This document shows, one piece after another, positions 50,389 through 58,452 of a stretch of DNA of 64,000 nucleotides. Made by a program: the position numbers and the translations under genes. Under the pieces are notes generated by a model. It was not told where the DNA came from. It was given only the letters and a program-made list of their open reading frames with translations, and did not search any database. This stretch comes from Roseomonas sp. GC11 (GTDB lineage: Bacteria > Pseudomonadota > Alphaproteobacteria > Acetobacterales > Acetobacteraceae), in assembly GCF_024437745.1 (NCBI RefSeq), contig NZ_JANFNY010000001.1, positions 1-64,000 on the forward strand, given 5' to 3'. Positions within the stretch are counted from its first letter, which is position 1. Each line of letters opens with the position of its first letter.

Positions 50389-51813
50389 GTGCAGAACAGC
50401 GAACAGATCTGGCAATTGGTCGAAGCCCATCAGGAGGACCTGATCGGCCTGTCCGACCGCGTCTGGGAGATGCCCGAACTGGCCTATGCCGAGCGCCGCT
50501 CCTGCGCCGAGCACAAGGCGATGCTGGAGGCCAAGGGCTTCCGCATCACCGAGAATCTGGCCGGCATCCCCACCGCCGTGATGGGCGAGGCGGGGGAGGG
50601 CGGCCCGGTCATCGCCATCCTCGGCGAATATGACGCCCTGCCGGGCCTGTCGCAGGAAGCCGGCGTGGCCGAGCACCGCCCCCTGCCGGGCGATGGCGCG
50701 GGCCATGGCTGCGGCCACAACCTGCTCGGCGCCGGCGCGCTGCTCGCCGCCACGGCGGTGAAGGACTGGCTGGCCGCCAATGGCATCGCGGGCCGCGTCC
50801 GCTATTATGGCTGCCCGGCCGAGGAGGGCGGCGCCGCCAAGGCCTTCATGGTGCGCGAAGGCTGCTTCGAGGATGTGGACATCGCCATCTCCTGGCACCC
50901 GGCGCCCTGGGCGGCGGTGAACGAGGCGCGCTCGCTGGCCAATACGCGCATCGACTTCACCTTCACCGGTCGCTCCAGCCACGCCGCCGCCGCGCCGCAT
51001 CTCGGCCGTTCCGCGCTGGATGCCGTCGAGCTGATGAATGTCGGCGTCAACTACATGCGCGAGCATATGCCGAGCGATGCGCGCATCCACTATGCCTATC
51101 TCGATGCCGGCGGCATCGCGCCCAATGTCGTGCAGGGCAAGGCCACGGTGCGCTACCTCATCCGTTCCAACGACCTGCCGGGGCTGCAGGCGCTGGTGGC
51201 GCGCGTGCGCAAGATCGCCGATGGCGCCGCGCTGATGACGGAAACCAGCGTCACCACCAAGGTGGTCTCCGCCGTCTCCAACCTGCTCGGCAACCTGCCG
51301 CTGGAGAAGGCGATGCAGGCCAATCTCGACCGCCTCGGCCCGCCGCCCTTCGACGAGGCCGACCGCGCCTTCGCCGCCGAGATCCAGAAGACCCTGAGCG
51401 ATGAGGACATCGCCAGCGCCTTCAAGCGCGTCGGCATGCCGCTGCGCCGCGGCGTGCCGCTGGCGGACCAGATCGTGCCGCTGGAGGCCAAGGGCGTGGC
51501 CATGATCGGCTCCACCGATGTGGGCGATGTCTCCTGGGCGGTGCCCACGGTGCAGGCGCGCGGCGCCACCTATGCCATCGGCACGCCGGGGCATTCCTGG
51601 CAGCTCACGGCCCAGGGCCAGTCGCCCCTGGCGCATAAGGGCATGGTGCATGTGGCGAAGGTCATGGCCGGCGTCGCCGTCGATGCGCTGCGCGACCCGG
51701 GGCTGATCGCGGCGGCCAAGGCGGATCATAAGGGGCGCACGGATGAGCACCCCTATGTCTGCCCGCTGCCGCCAGACCTGATGCCGCCGATCAGGATGGC
51801 GGAGACGGCCTGA
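50389..51813 (+). CDS. M20-family amidohydrolase, AbgB-like
   Basis: 474-residue di-zinc hydrolase close in size to AbgB, the p-aminobenzoyl-glutamate hydrolase subunit B (about 480). Metal-site motifs: LGEYDALPGLSQ, HGCGHNLLGAGALLAA, YGCPAEEGGAAKAFM and the C-terminal GTPGHSWQ. The dimerisation domain carries FTGRSSHAAAAPHLGRSALDAVELM. No AbgA or AbgT gene is adjacent, so the substrate is unproven. The GTG start at 50389 follows GGAG by 7 bases; the open frame upstream is Pro/Arg-rich and unlikely to be coding. Confidence 0.85.
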   Translation: MQNSEQIWQLVEAHQEDLIGLSDRVWEMPELAYAERRSCAEHKAMLEAKGFRITENLAGIPTAVMGEAGEGGPVIAILGEYDALPGLSQEAGVAEHRPLPGDGAGHGCGHNLLGAGALLAATAVKDWLAANGIAGRVRYYGCPAEEGGAAKAFMVREGCFEDVDIAISWHPAPWAAVNEARSLANTRIDFTFTGRSSHAAAAPHLGRSALDAVELMNVGVNYMREHMPSDARIHYAYLDAGGIAPNVVQGKATVRYLIRSNDLPGLQALVARVRKIADGAALMTETSVTTKVVSAVSNLLGNLPLEKAMQANLDRLGPPPFDEADRAFAAEIQKTLSDEDIASAFKRVGMPLRRGVPLADQIVPLEAKGVAMIGSTDVGDVSWAVPTVQARGATYAIGTPGHSWQLTAQGQSPLAHKGMVHVAKVMAGVAVDALRDPGLIAAAKADHKGRTDEHPYVCPLPPDLMPPIRMAETA

Positions 51814-51905
51814 GGGGGCTTTGCCCCCTTAACCCCCAGCAGGGGACAGGGTCCCCTGCACCCGCCATCAGGGGGGGTAGTTGAGAGGGGCGAAGCCCCT
51901 CTCAA
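51813..51905. repeat. Family A GC palindrome cluster, copy 7
   Basis: GGGGGCTTTGCCCCC, CAGGGGACAGGGTCCCCTG and TTGAGAGGGGCGAAGCCCCTCTCAA, each a strong hairpin. It starts at the last base of the AbgB-like stop codon and separates it from the convergent GST gene. Confidence 0.75.
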
Positions 51906-51921
51906 GGGCAGGGCGCGCGGC

Positions 51922-52590
51922 TCAGCGGGCGTAGGCGTAGGGCCCGCCGCGCTCCAGCGCCCGGCGATAGGCGGGGCGGGACTGGATGCGCTCCAGCCAC
52001 GCCGCCAGGCGGGGGCAGGCCGCGAGGCCGAAGCGGCTGGCGGCGGCCTCCACCGGGAAGCTCATCTGGATATCGGCGGCGGAGAAGCTGTCGCCGGCGA
52101 ACCAGCCCTGTTCCAGCGCGGCCTCCATCAGGGCCAGGTTGTCGCTCACCTGCGGGCCGAGGAAGCCCTTCTCCACCCCGCGCGAGATGGCCCGGCCCAG
52201 CGGGCGCAGCAGGATGGGCAGTTGCGCCGGCAGGCGGCGCAGGATCAGCGTCATCACCAGCGGCGGCATCGCCGAGCCCTCGGCGAAATGCAGCCAGTAG
52301 CGGTAGCGCAGATGCGCCTCGCTCCCCGCCGCCGGGCGCAGGCGGCCGCCATCATGGCGGTCCAGGATGTATTCGAGGATGGCCCCCGTCTCCGCCACCG
52401 TGTGCGGCCCCTCGGTCAGCACCGGGGCGCGGCCCAGCGGGTGCACCGCGCGCAGCTCCGGCGGGGCGCGCATCGTCTTCGGGTCGCGCTGGTAGAGCTT
52501 CAGCGCATAGGGCACCTCCAGCTCCTCCAGCAGCCACAGCACGCGCTGGGAGCGGGAGTTGTTGAGGTGGTGGATCGTCAGCTCGCTCAC
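51922..52590 (-). CDS. Glutathione S-transferase family protein
   Basis: 222 residues with the thioredoxin-like N-terminal domain (SELTIHHLNNSRSQRVLWLL, RAVHPLGRAPVLTEGPHTVAETGAILEYI) and the helical C-terminal domain (AGDSFSAADIQMSFPVEAAA, PAYRRALERGGPY). NSRSQR marks a serine-type active site. The start is GTG 52590, overlapping the stop of the DUF1491 gene (GTGA). Role probably in detoxification; substrate unknown. Confidence 0.9.
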   Translation of the reverse strand: MSELTIHHLNNSRSQRVLWLLEELEVPYALKLYQRDPKTMRAPPELRAVHPLGRAPVLTEGPHTVAETGAILEYILDRHDGGRLRPAAGSEAHLRYRYWLHFAEGSAMPPLVMTLILRRLPAQLPILLRPLGRAISRGVEKGFLGPQVSDNLALMEAALEQGWFAGDSFSAADIQMSFPVEAAASRFGLAACPRLAAWLERIQSRPAYRRALERGGPYAYAR

Positions 52591-52919
52591 AGGATCTTCG
52601 CCTCGAAGGGGGGGAGGAGGTCGGGCGCCTCGAATTCCAGCACCCAGAGATCGGGGTCGCGCTTCACCTGCCGCTCCACATAGGCCTCGGCCTGGGCTTC
52701 GGGCACCGGGTCCTTGCCGGTGCCGCGGACCCAGGCGGGGCGGCCCTCGCCATCGCGCGCCTGGCTCAGCACCATGCAGCCCGCCCGCCCGCGCAGCACG
52801 CAGAGGATGCCGCCCGAATCCGGGTCCCCCTTGCGCAGCACCATGCCAGGGCGGCCCGCTATGTCGGCCAGCCGCAGCGCCATCTGGGCCCAGAGCCCGG
52901 CCTTCACTTTCGCTTCCAT
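52587..52919 (-). CDS. DUF1491 family protein
   Basis: 110 residues: VKAGLWAQMALRLADIAGRP, VLRKGDPDSGGILCVLRGRAG, and VERQVKRDPDLWVLEFEAPD. The pattern fits DUF1491, a family I know mainly from alphaproteobacteria and of unknown function. It is probably cytosolic. Coupled by overlap to the GST gene downstream. Confidence 0.8.
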   Translation of the reverse strand: MEAKVKAGLWAQMALRLADIAGRPGMVLRKGDPDSGGILCVLRGRAGCMVLSQARDGEGRPAWVRGTGKDPVPEAQAEAYVERQVKRDPDLWVLEFEAPDLLPPFEAKIL

Positions 52920-53052
52920 GCCCGACAAGGTGACGCAGCCCGCGCCGCTTGCAAGGGGCTTGCAGAACCCCCCTTGCCCGGCGGCGCGCGGCGCGGCATC
53001 CACCCGCCAGGACACCCCGGGGAAAGCCGCCCCGGGCAGGACGGGGGATGGT

Positions 53053-53259
53053 ATGGCGGAACAGGTTCGGATGAGCGAGGGCCAGCGGGCCTATGAGGCG
53101 AAGCGCGCGGCCAAGGCCGGCGTCAGCCTGGAGAAGTGGCTGAGCATGAAGGCCCAGGAGCGCGACGCCCTGGCCAGCAAGGCCGCCCAGGCCGCCGCCG
53201 CCCCGAAGAAGCCGGGCTTCTTCGCCCGCCTCCTCGAAAAGGCCCAGAAGCCCATCTGA
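53053..53259 (+). CDS. Small hypothetical protein (68 aa)
   Basis: A highly charged helical protein: MSEGQRAYEAKRAAKAGVSL, EKWLSMKAQERDALASKAAQ and an Ala-rich hinge before PKKPGFFARLLEKAQKPI, which looks like an amphipathic C-terminal helix. GGGGG lies upstream of the ATG. Divergent from DUF1491. Function unknown. Confidence 0.6.
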   Translation: MAEQVRMSEGQRAYEAKRAAKAGVSLEKWLSMKAQERDALASKAAQAAAAPKKPGFFARLLEKAQKPI

Positions 53260-53302
53260 TTTTTCCCGGGCTGCCGCGCGGCCCGGTGGGACTCCCATGT
53301 GG

Positions 53303-53373
53303 GTTTCCAAAGGCCTCAGGCCTTTGGTCGGGAGAGTTTGAGAGGGGCGAAGCCCCTCTCAAGAGTCCCCCGT
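53303..53373. repeat. Family A GC palindrome cluster, copy 8
   Basis: CCAAAGGCCT-CA-GGCCTTTGG and TTGAGAGGGGCGAAGCCCCTCTCAA. Both modules recur, in the reverse order, in copy 10 at 56086-56240. It is preceded by a short GGGCTGCCGCGCGGCCC dyad. Confidence 0.75.
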
Positions 53374-53378
53374 GCGTT

Positions 53379-53930
53379 TCAAATCCCCTCCCCGCCGCCG
53401 GGGCGCCGGAAGCCCATGCGGGTGAGGGTGTCATCCCGCCGCCCCCAATGGTGCCAGAGCGCGGCGCCCGCATGCAGCGCCACCAGCAGGCCGAGCGCGA
53501 GCGCCAGCCTGGTGTGCAGGGTGGAGAGCAGCGGGGCCAGGGCGGCATTCTTCCCCACCGGGCTGGGGATGGGCAGCAGCCCGAAGGCCGCCAGCGGAAA
53601 GCCCCAGGCATTGGTCGCCATCAGCCCCACCAGCGGCAGGGCCAGCAGCAGCGCGTAGAGCGCGGCATGGGTGGCGAAGGCCAGGCGGGCCATGGCCGGC
53701 GGCAGCGGCGGGGTGATGGGCGGCGGCGGATTCCGCCAGCGCCAGAGCAGCCGCAGCAGGGTCAGCGTGAAAAGACTGATCCCAAAACTTTCATGCAGGT
53801 TATAAAGACGGAGCTTGAAGGCTTCGTCCTCCGGCGCGGCCCAGGCGAGCCACAGGCCGATCAGGCCGACCATCAGCAGGGCCAGGGCGGTGCCCCAGTG
53901 CAGCAGCCGGGCCGTGAGGGTGTAGCGCAT
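53379..53930 (-). CDS. Cytochrome b561 family membrane protein
   Basis: 183 residues, four membrane helices with the histidines expected to bind two b hemes: RLLHWGTALALLMVGLIGLW, YNLHESFGISLFTLTLLRLL, ATHAALYALLLALPLVGLMA and LHTRLALALGLLVALHAGAALWHH. It probably carries electrons at the inner membrane. The start MRYTLTARLLHWG at 53930 has GAGGAAA upstream. Its start is only 14 bases from that of the divergent next gene. Confidence 0.9.
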   Translation of the reverse strand: MRYTLTARLLHWGTALALLMVGLIGLWLAWAAPEDEAFKLRLYNLHESFGISLFTLTLLRLLWRWRNPPPPITPPLPPAMARLAFATHAALYALLLALPLVGLMATNAWGFPLAAFGLLPIPSPVGKNAALAPLLSTLHTRLALALGLLVALHAGAALWHHWGRRDDTLTRMGFRRPGGGEGI

Positions 53931-53944
53931 GGGGGTTTCCTCCG

Positions 53945-54934
53945 ATGGCCGATGATACACCGTTGATCGCCGCCCATGCGGATTGGAGCATGGACCCGCG
54001 CAAGCGCTGGGTCAGCATCGCGCGGCGGCGTGGGGGCGAATGGCGGGCCGAGGCGCCGCGCCCGGTGGGTGACCCCGCCGCCCTGGTGGCCGCCCTGCTG
54101 GCCGAGGGCGTGCCGGTGGTGCTGGGGCTGGACCTGCCGCTGGGCCTGCCGCGCGGCCATGCCGCCACCCGGCGCGAGGCGGATTTCCCTGCCTTCCTGC
54201 GCGGCCTGACGGGCAGCCCGGATTTCTTCCTGGTCAGCCCCACCCTGGCGACGGTGGGGCCGGAGCGCCCCTTCTACCCCGCGCGCGGCCTGCGCGGCAT
54301 GACGCGCGCCGCCCATGCCGCGGCGCTGGGGCTGGCGGGGCCGGCGGCGCTGAACCGCTGGTGTGACCTCGCCACCCCTGAGCGCCCGGCCGGTGCCCCG
54401 CTGTTCTGGACGCTGGGCGCCAACCAGACGGGCAAGGCGGCGATCTCCGCCTGGCGGGACTGGCTGGCGCCGGCGCTGTCGGTGGGGGCGCCGCTGCGGC
54501 TCTGGCCGTTCCAGGGCGGGCTGCATGCGCTGCTCGCGCCGGGGCGGGCGGTGCTGGCGGAGGTCTACCCGGCCGAGGCGCTGCGCCATCTCGGCCTGCG
54601 CCTGTCGGGCAGCAAGCGCGTGCCGGAGGTGCGCCGCGCCGCCGCGCCGGAACTGCGCGCGGCGCTGGCCCGGCTGCGGGTGCGGGCCGGCGCGCCGCTG
54701 CGCCGGGCGATCGAGGAGGGCTTCGGGGCCGATGCCCCTGGTGAGGACCGTTTCGACAGCCTGCTGGGCCTGCTCTGCGTCGTGGCGGTGCTGGATGGCG
54801 CGCGGCCGGATTTCGTGCCGGATGATCCGTGGGTCCGCCGCTGGGAAGGCTGGGTGCTGGGGCAGACGGCGTTGCCGGAAGGCTGGGGGGATAAGATCCC
54901 CCCAGACCCCGCTTTCAGTTTGGAACTTCACTGA
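53945..54934 (+). CDS. DUF429-like predicted nuclease-fold protein
   Basis: 329 residues without signal or membrane segments. The N-terminal LIAAHADWSMDPRKRWVSIA, VVLGLDLPLGLPRGHA and VLAEVYPAEALRHLGL, and the late FDSLLGLLCVVAVLDG, follow the order seen in DUF429 (predicted RNase H-like fold) proteins. Similarity is recalled by pattern and not certain. The last dozen residues (DKIPPDPAFSLELH) are coded by a family A repeat, so the original C-terminus may have been altered. Confidence 0.6.
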   Translation: MADDTPLIAAHADWSMDPRKRWVSIARRRGGEWRAEAPRPVGDPAALVAALLAEGVPVVLGLDLPLGLPRGHAATRREADFPAFLRGLTGSPDFFLVSPTLATVGPERPFYPARGLRGMTRAAHAAALGLAGPAALNRWCDLATPERPAGAPLFWTLGANQTGKAAISAWRDWLAPALSVGAPLRLWPFQGGLHALLAPGRAVLAEVYPAEALRHLGLRLSGSKRVPEVRRAAAPELRAALARLRVRAGAPLRRAIEEGFGADAPGEDRFDSLLGLLCVVAVLDGARPDFVPDDPWVRRWEGWVLGQTALPEGWGDKIPPDPAFSLELH

Positions 54935-55044
54935 TGGCGGGGTCCGGGGGGACCCTGTCCCCCCGGCCGGAGGGTCTGGGAGGGCGGAGCCCTCCCAGTT
55001 TTCTTTCCGTTTGGGTCTGGGAGGGCGGACCCTCCCAGGGAGGC
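54893..55044. repeat. Family A GC palindrome cluster, copy 9
   Basis: CCCCCCAGACCCCGC, GGCGGGGTCCGGGGGGACCC-TGTCCCCCCGG, then GGGAGGGCGGAGCCCTCCC and a second shorter GGGAGGGCGGACCCTCCC. It overlaps the last codons of the DUF429-like gene and ends at the stop of the convergent reductase gene. Confidence 0.75.
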
Positions 55045-55046
55045 GG

Positions 55047-56027
55047 TCACGCCGGCGTATACAGCCCCGCCGCCGTGGCAGCCTGGGTGGCGAGGGCCAC
55101 GGAGAGGTCGAGCGTCGGCGTTTCCACCCCGGCCATGCGGGCCAGTTCCAGCGGCACGCGGAACAGGGCGTCGATTTCCATCGGCCGCCCCAGCTCCAGG
55201 TCCTGAAGAATGGAAGGCTTGTGCGCCAGCCTGGCCGAGGCGGTGAGGCGCTTCTCCAGGTCGAATTCGAAGCCCTGGCCGAGGGCGTCGGCGATGGCCA
55301 TGGATTCCTGCATGGCCCGCTTGATGGCCGCGCGCACCGCCGGGTCCGCCAGCGTGCCGCCGATGCCCTGGCGCGAGAGGATGGTGAAGGGCCCTTGGGC
55401 GAGGTTGCCCATCAGCTTCATCCAGATCTCGCGGCGGATGGCCGGGGTGACCTCGCCGGAGATGCCGCCCCGGTTCAGCACATCGGCGATGGCCTGGGCG
55501 CGGGGGGAGGCGCTGCCATCCACCTCGCCCAGGATGACGCGGTTGTTCGCGTGCTCGACCTTGATCACCCCCGGCTCGGTGACGGTGCAGGCGGCATAGA
55601 CCACGCCGCCCAGGGTGCGCTCCACGCCGATGGCCTGGCGGATGGCATCCCCCGGGTCCACGGCGGGCAGGCGGCGGCCATCCAGCGGCCCGCCATGGCG
55701 GTCGAAATACCACCAGGGGATGCCGTTCATCACGAAGGCCACCACCGTCCGCGGCCCGAGCAGCGGGGCGATAGCCTCCGCCACCTGGGGCAGGGCGGGG
55801 GCCTTGACGGTGACGATGACGGCATCCTGCGGCCCGAGCTCGGCCGCGGTGCCGGCGGCGACGTGGGCGGTGTGGGTGCCATCCGGCGCCACGGTGGTCA
55901 GGCCCTTCTCGCGGATGGCGGCGAGCTGGGCGCCGCGGGCGACGACACTGGTCTCCGCCCCGCCCATGGCCAGCCGCACCGCCACATGGCCGCCGATCGC
56001 CCCGGCGCCGAACACGCAGATCTTCAT
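55047..56027 (-). CDS. panE: 2-dehydropantoate 2-reductase family protein
   Basis: NADPH-dependent reductase of 326 residues. It has the N-terminal Rossmann motif (KICVFGAGAIGGHVAVRLAM), VIVTVKAPALPQVAEAIAPL, VVAFVMNGIPWWYF and the C-terminal ApbA/PanE helical domain with the conserved EIWMKLMGNLAQGPFTILSR and KPSILQDLELGRPMEIDAL. PanE makes pantoate for coenzyme A; paralogues act on other 2-oxoacids, so the exact substrate is open. It lies between two family A repeats. Confidence 0.85.
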   Translation of the reverse strand: MKICVFGAGAIGGHVAVRLAMGGAETSVVARGAQLAAIREKGLTTVAPDGTHTAHVAAGTAAELGPQDAVIVTVKAPALPQVAEAIAPLLGPRTVVAFVMNGIPWWYFDRHGGPLDGRRLPAVDPGDAIRQAIGVERTLGGVVYAACTVTEPGVIKVEHANNRVILGEVDGSASPRAQAIADVLNRGGISGEVTPAIRREIWMKLMGNLAQGPFTILSRQGIGGTLADPAVRAAIKRAMQESMAIADALGQGFEFDLEKRLTASARLAHKPSILQDLELGRPMEIDALFRVPLELARMAGVETPTLDLSVALATQAATAAGLYTPA

Positions 56028-56085
56028 GGGATTTCTTTCAGTTTCTGGATGCCTCAGAGACCGTTTGAAAACCGATCGCCCGCTC

Positions 56086-56240
56086 TTGAGAGGGGCTTTG
56101 CCCCTCTCAAACTCTCCCCACCAAAGGCCTGAGGCCTTTGGAAACCCATTTGTCTGAATTTTAAACGGATGGCGGGTGCAGGGGACCCTGTCCCCTGCTG
56201 GGGGAGTTTGAGGGGGCAAAGCCCCCTCAAGGCCATAAGC
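56086..56240. repeat. Family A GC palindrome cluster, copy 10
   Basis: Order: TTGAGAGGGGC-TTTG-CCCCTCTCAA, CCAAAGGCCT-GA-GGCCTTTGG, GCAGGGGACC-CTG-TCCCCTGC and TTGAGGGGGC-AAAG-CCCCCTCAA. Four hairpins in 155 bases, all related to modules elsewhere. Confidence 0.78.
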
Positions 56241-56263
56241 GGCAAGGGTTTTCAAACAGACAG

Positions 56264-57463
56264 TCAGGCGGCCTGGCTCAGCAGGTCGAGCGCGATGCGG
56301 GAGAGAGCCTCGACCCCGGCCGGGATGCAGCCCTCATCCGGCTGGTAATCGGCATTGTGCAGGCGGTCGCTGCGGCCCGGCGCGGCGCTGCCGATGCCGA
56401 GCTGGAAGGCGGGGACGCGCTCGGCGAAGGCGGAGAAATCCTCCGAGCCCATGCTGGGCTGGCCTTCCACCAGCGCCTCCGCCCCGAACTGGGCGGCCAG
56501 CGAGCGCAGCGCGGGGTCCAGCACGCGGTCGCTGTTCACGAGCGGCGGCACCATGCGGCGGTATTCGAAGGTGGCGGAGACGCGCATCCCCGTCTCGATG
56601 CCCTGGATCAGGCGGCGGAGCGCGGCCTCGGCCGTGTCACGCGCCTCGGGGTGCAGGGTGCGGACGGTGCCCTTCAGGTGCACGCGCTCGGGGATGATGT
56701 TGTAGGTGGTGCCGCCGACCGACTGGCCGATGGTGACGACGGCCGGGTGCAGCGGCTTGACCTCGCGCGAGACGATGGTCTGCGCCTGGGTGACGAAATG
56801 CGCCGCCGCCACGATGGGGTCCACCGCCGCATAGGGGTGGGCGGCGTGGCCGGAGCGGCCGCGCAGCGTCAGGTCGAAGAGGTCGGAGGCGGCGAGGCAG
56901 GCGCCGCGCACGAAGCCGAAGCGGCCGACAGGCGTCTCCGGATGGTTGTGGAAGCCCAGCGCGAGGTCGATGCCCTCGGCCGCGCCCTCGGCGATCATGG
57001 CGGCGGCGCCCTGGAGGGTTTCCTCCGCCGGCTGGAAGACGAGGAGGATGCGCCCGGCCAGGCGCGGCGCCAGCTCCTTCAGGATGGCGGCGGTGCCGAG
57101 CAGGGTGACGGTGTGGATGTCATGGCCGCAGGCATGCATCTTCCCCGGCACGGTGGAGGCGTAGGGCAGGCCCGTCTCTTCCTGGATGGGCAGGGCGTCC
57201 ATGTCGGCGCGGATGGCCAGCGTCGGGCCGGGGCGGCCGCCCTCGATCACGCCCAGCACGCCGGTGCGGCCCACGCCGGTGCGGTGGGGGATGCCGAGGC
57301 GGGTGAGCTCGGCGGCGACGAGGCCGGCGGTGCGGACCTCCTCGAAGGCGAGCTCTGGATTCGCATGGATGTCGCGGCGCAGGGCGATGAGCTGCGGGGC
57401 GAGGCTGGCGGCGGCCTGGCGGAGCGGGCCGGCGGGGTCATTGAACAGAAATTCACTCGTCAT
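56264..57463 (-). CDS. M20-family amidohydrolase (hippurate/amino-acid acylase type)
   Basis: 399-residue di-zinc hydrolase with RRDIHANPELAFEEVRTAGL, IRADMDALPIQEETGLPYAS, MHACGHDIHTVTLLG, FQPAEETLQGAAAMIAEG and the dimerisation segment GRSGHAAHPYAAVDPIVAA, all typical of IAA-amino-acid, hippurate and N-acyl-amino-acid hydrolases. Substrate not determinable. It ends near family A copy 10 and is divergent from tctB. Confidence 0.9.
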   Translation of the reverse strand: MTSEFLFNDPAGPLRQAAASLAPQLIALRRDIHANPELAFEEVRTAGLVAAELTRLGIPHRTGVGRTGVLGVIEGGRPGPTLAIRADMDALPIQEETGLPYASTVPGKMHACGHDIHTVTLLGTAAILKELAPRLAGRILLVFQPAEETLQGAAAMIAEGAAEGIDLALGFHNHPETPVGRFGFVRGACLAASDLFDLTLRGRSGHAAHPYAAVDPIVAAAHFVTQAQTIVSREVKPLHPAVVTIGQSVGGTTYNIIPERVHLKGTVRTLHPEARDTAEAALRRLIQGIETGMRVSATFEYRRMVPPLVNSDRVLDPALRSLAAQFGAEALVEGQPSMGSEDFSAFAERVPAFQLGIGSAAPGRSDRLHNADYQPDEGCIPAGVEALSRIALDLLSQAA

Positions 57464-57843
57464 GGCGTTGGGGATCCCGATCGCGTTGTGAACGGCGCAT
57501 GAAGAGTTTTTTTATTGCGCCGCACAAAAATGAACTTTTGGTAAGTAAATGATGCTGCCTTGCCGGCGGCCATTCCCGTGCCATAGGTTGCCTCGCATTC
57601 CGCTGAAGGGGGAGGGGTGGAAAGTGGAAACACGCTGCAGATGGCCTGGCCTTAGGACCGGCTGCCCGCATGGCGTGGCCACGGCGGTTCCATCCTGACA
57701 CAGGGGGGCCCTGGCAGTTGCTGGGTGGGGCCCTGGGCAACGGCTGATCGCTGGATCGGTGGCCGCGGTGCAAGCCGCGGCTTTCGTTGTCGGAAGTAGA
57801 GGGGCGCGTGCCTGCCGCACGCGGGGTTCAAGAAGGGATCGGC
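57464..57843. other. Divergent spacer of 380 bp, no gene
   Basis: The first 90 bases are AT-rich (TTTTTTTATTGC, GAACTTTTGGTAAGTAAATG) and should hold divergent promoters; the rest is GC-rich leader of tctB. No short frame has convincing coding features. A TctC gene, usually found near tctBA, is not here. Confidence 0.5.
57559..57587 (+). promoter_or_regulatory. Predicted tctB promoter
   Basis: CTTGCC, 17 bases, CATAGG, an acceptable match to the alphaproteobacterial consensus. The leader to tctB would be about 250 bases, long for this window. Confidence 0.3.
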
Positions 57844-58437
57844 ATGAGGATCAACGCAAAAGACCTCGCCTCAGGCCTGCTGCTGGTGTTGTTCGCAGCG
57901 GTCGGGTTGTGGCTGAACATGGAGCACACGCTGGGCTCGGCGCGCCGCATGGGGCCGGGCTACATGCCGATGCTGGTGTTCTGGCTGGAGCTGGGCCTGG
58001 GGGGGATCGTGCTCGCGGCCTCCTTCTTCGGCGGGCTGGACCCGCTGGAGAAGTGGACGAAGCTGGACTTCACCACGCTGCTGGTCGGATCGGGCGCCAC
58101 GCTGGTGGCCTATCCGCTGCTGGCGGCCATGCCGGCCCTTTCGGCCAACTGGTACGCGCTCGGCATCGCCATGGCGATCGGCTTCGCCGTGCTGGCGGTC
58201 AGCCCGGGCTGGCGGAAACTGGCCCTGGTGCTGCTGGGGATGGTGCTGTTCGGCATCCTGCTGGAGCAGGGTGGCCTGTTCGTCGCCATCACCGCCATGG
58301 TCATCGTCGCCGCCCTGGCGGATCCCGATCATCGTCCGCTCGGCGTCGCCGGCTGCGTGGTGTTCCTGCTGGCGCTGTGCTGGTGGGTGTTCATCCACGA
58401 GCTCGACATCCGCGTGAACGTGCTGCCGACCTTCTGA
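57844..58437 (+). CDS. tctB: Tripartite tricarboxylate transporter, small membrane subunit TctB
   Basis: 197 residues with four or five hydrophobic helices (LLLVLFAAVGLWLNMEHTLG, GYMPMLVFWLELGLGGIVL, ALGIAMAIGFAVLAVSPG, LVLLGMVLFGILLEQGGLF). RRMGPGYMPMLVFW is the TctB signature. Works with TctA and a periplasmic TctC-type protein to import carboxylates with a cation gradient. The ATG follows AAGGGATCGGC. Confidence 0.92.
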   Translation: MRINAKDLASGLLLVLFAAVGLWLNMEHTLGSARRMGPGYMPMLVFWLELGLGGIVLAASFFGGLDPLEKWTKLDFTTLLVGSGATLVAYPLLAAMPALSANWYALGIAMAIGFAVLAVSPGWRKLALVLLGMVLFGILLEQGGLFVAITAMVIVAALADPDHRPLGVAGCVVFLLALCWWVFIHELDIRVNVLPTF

Positions 58438-58452
58438 GGGCGCGGAGACACC

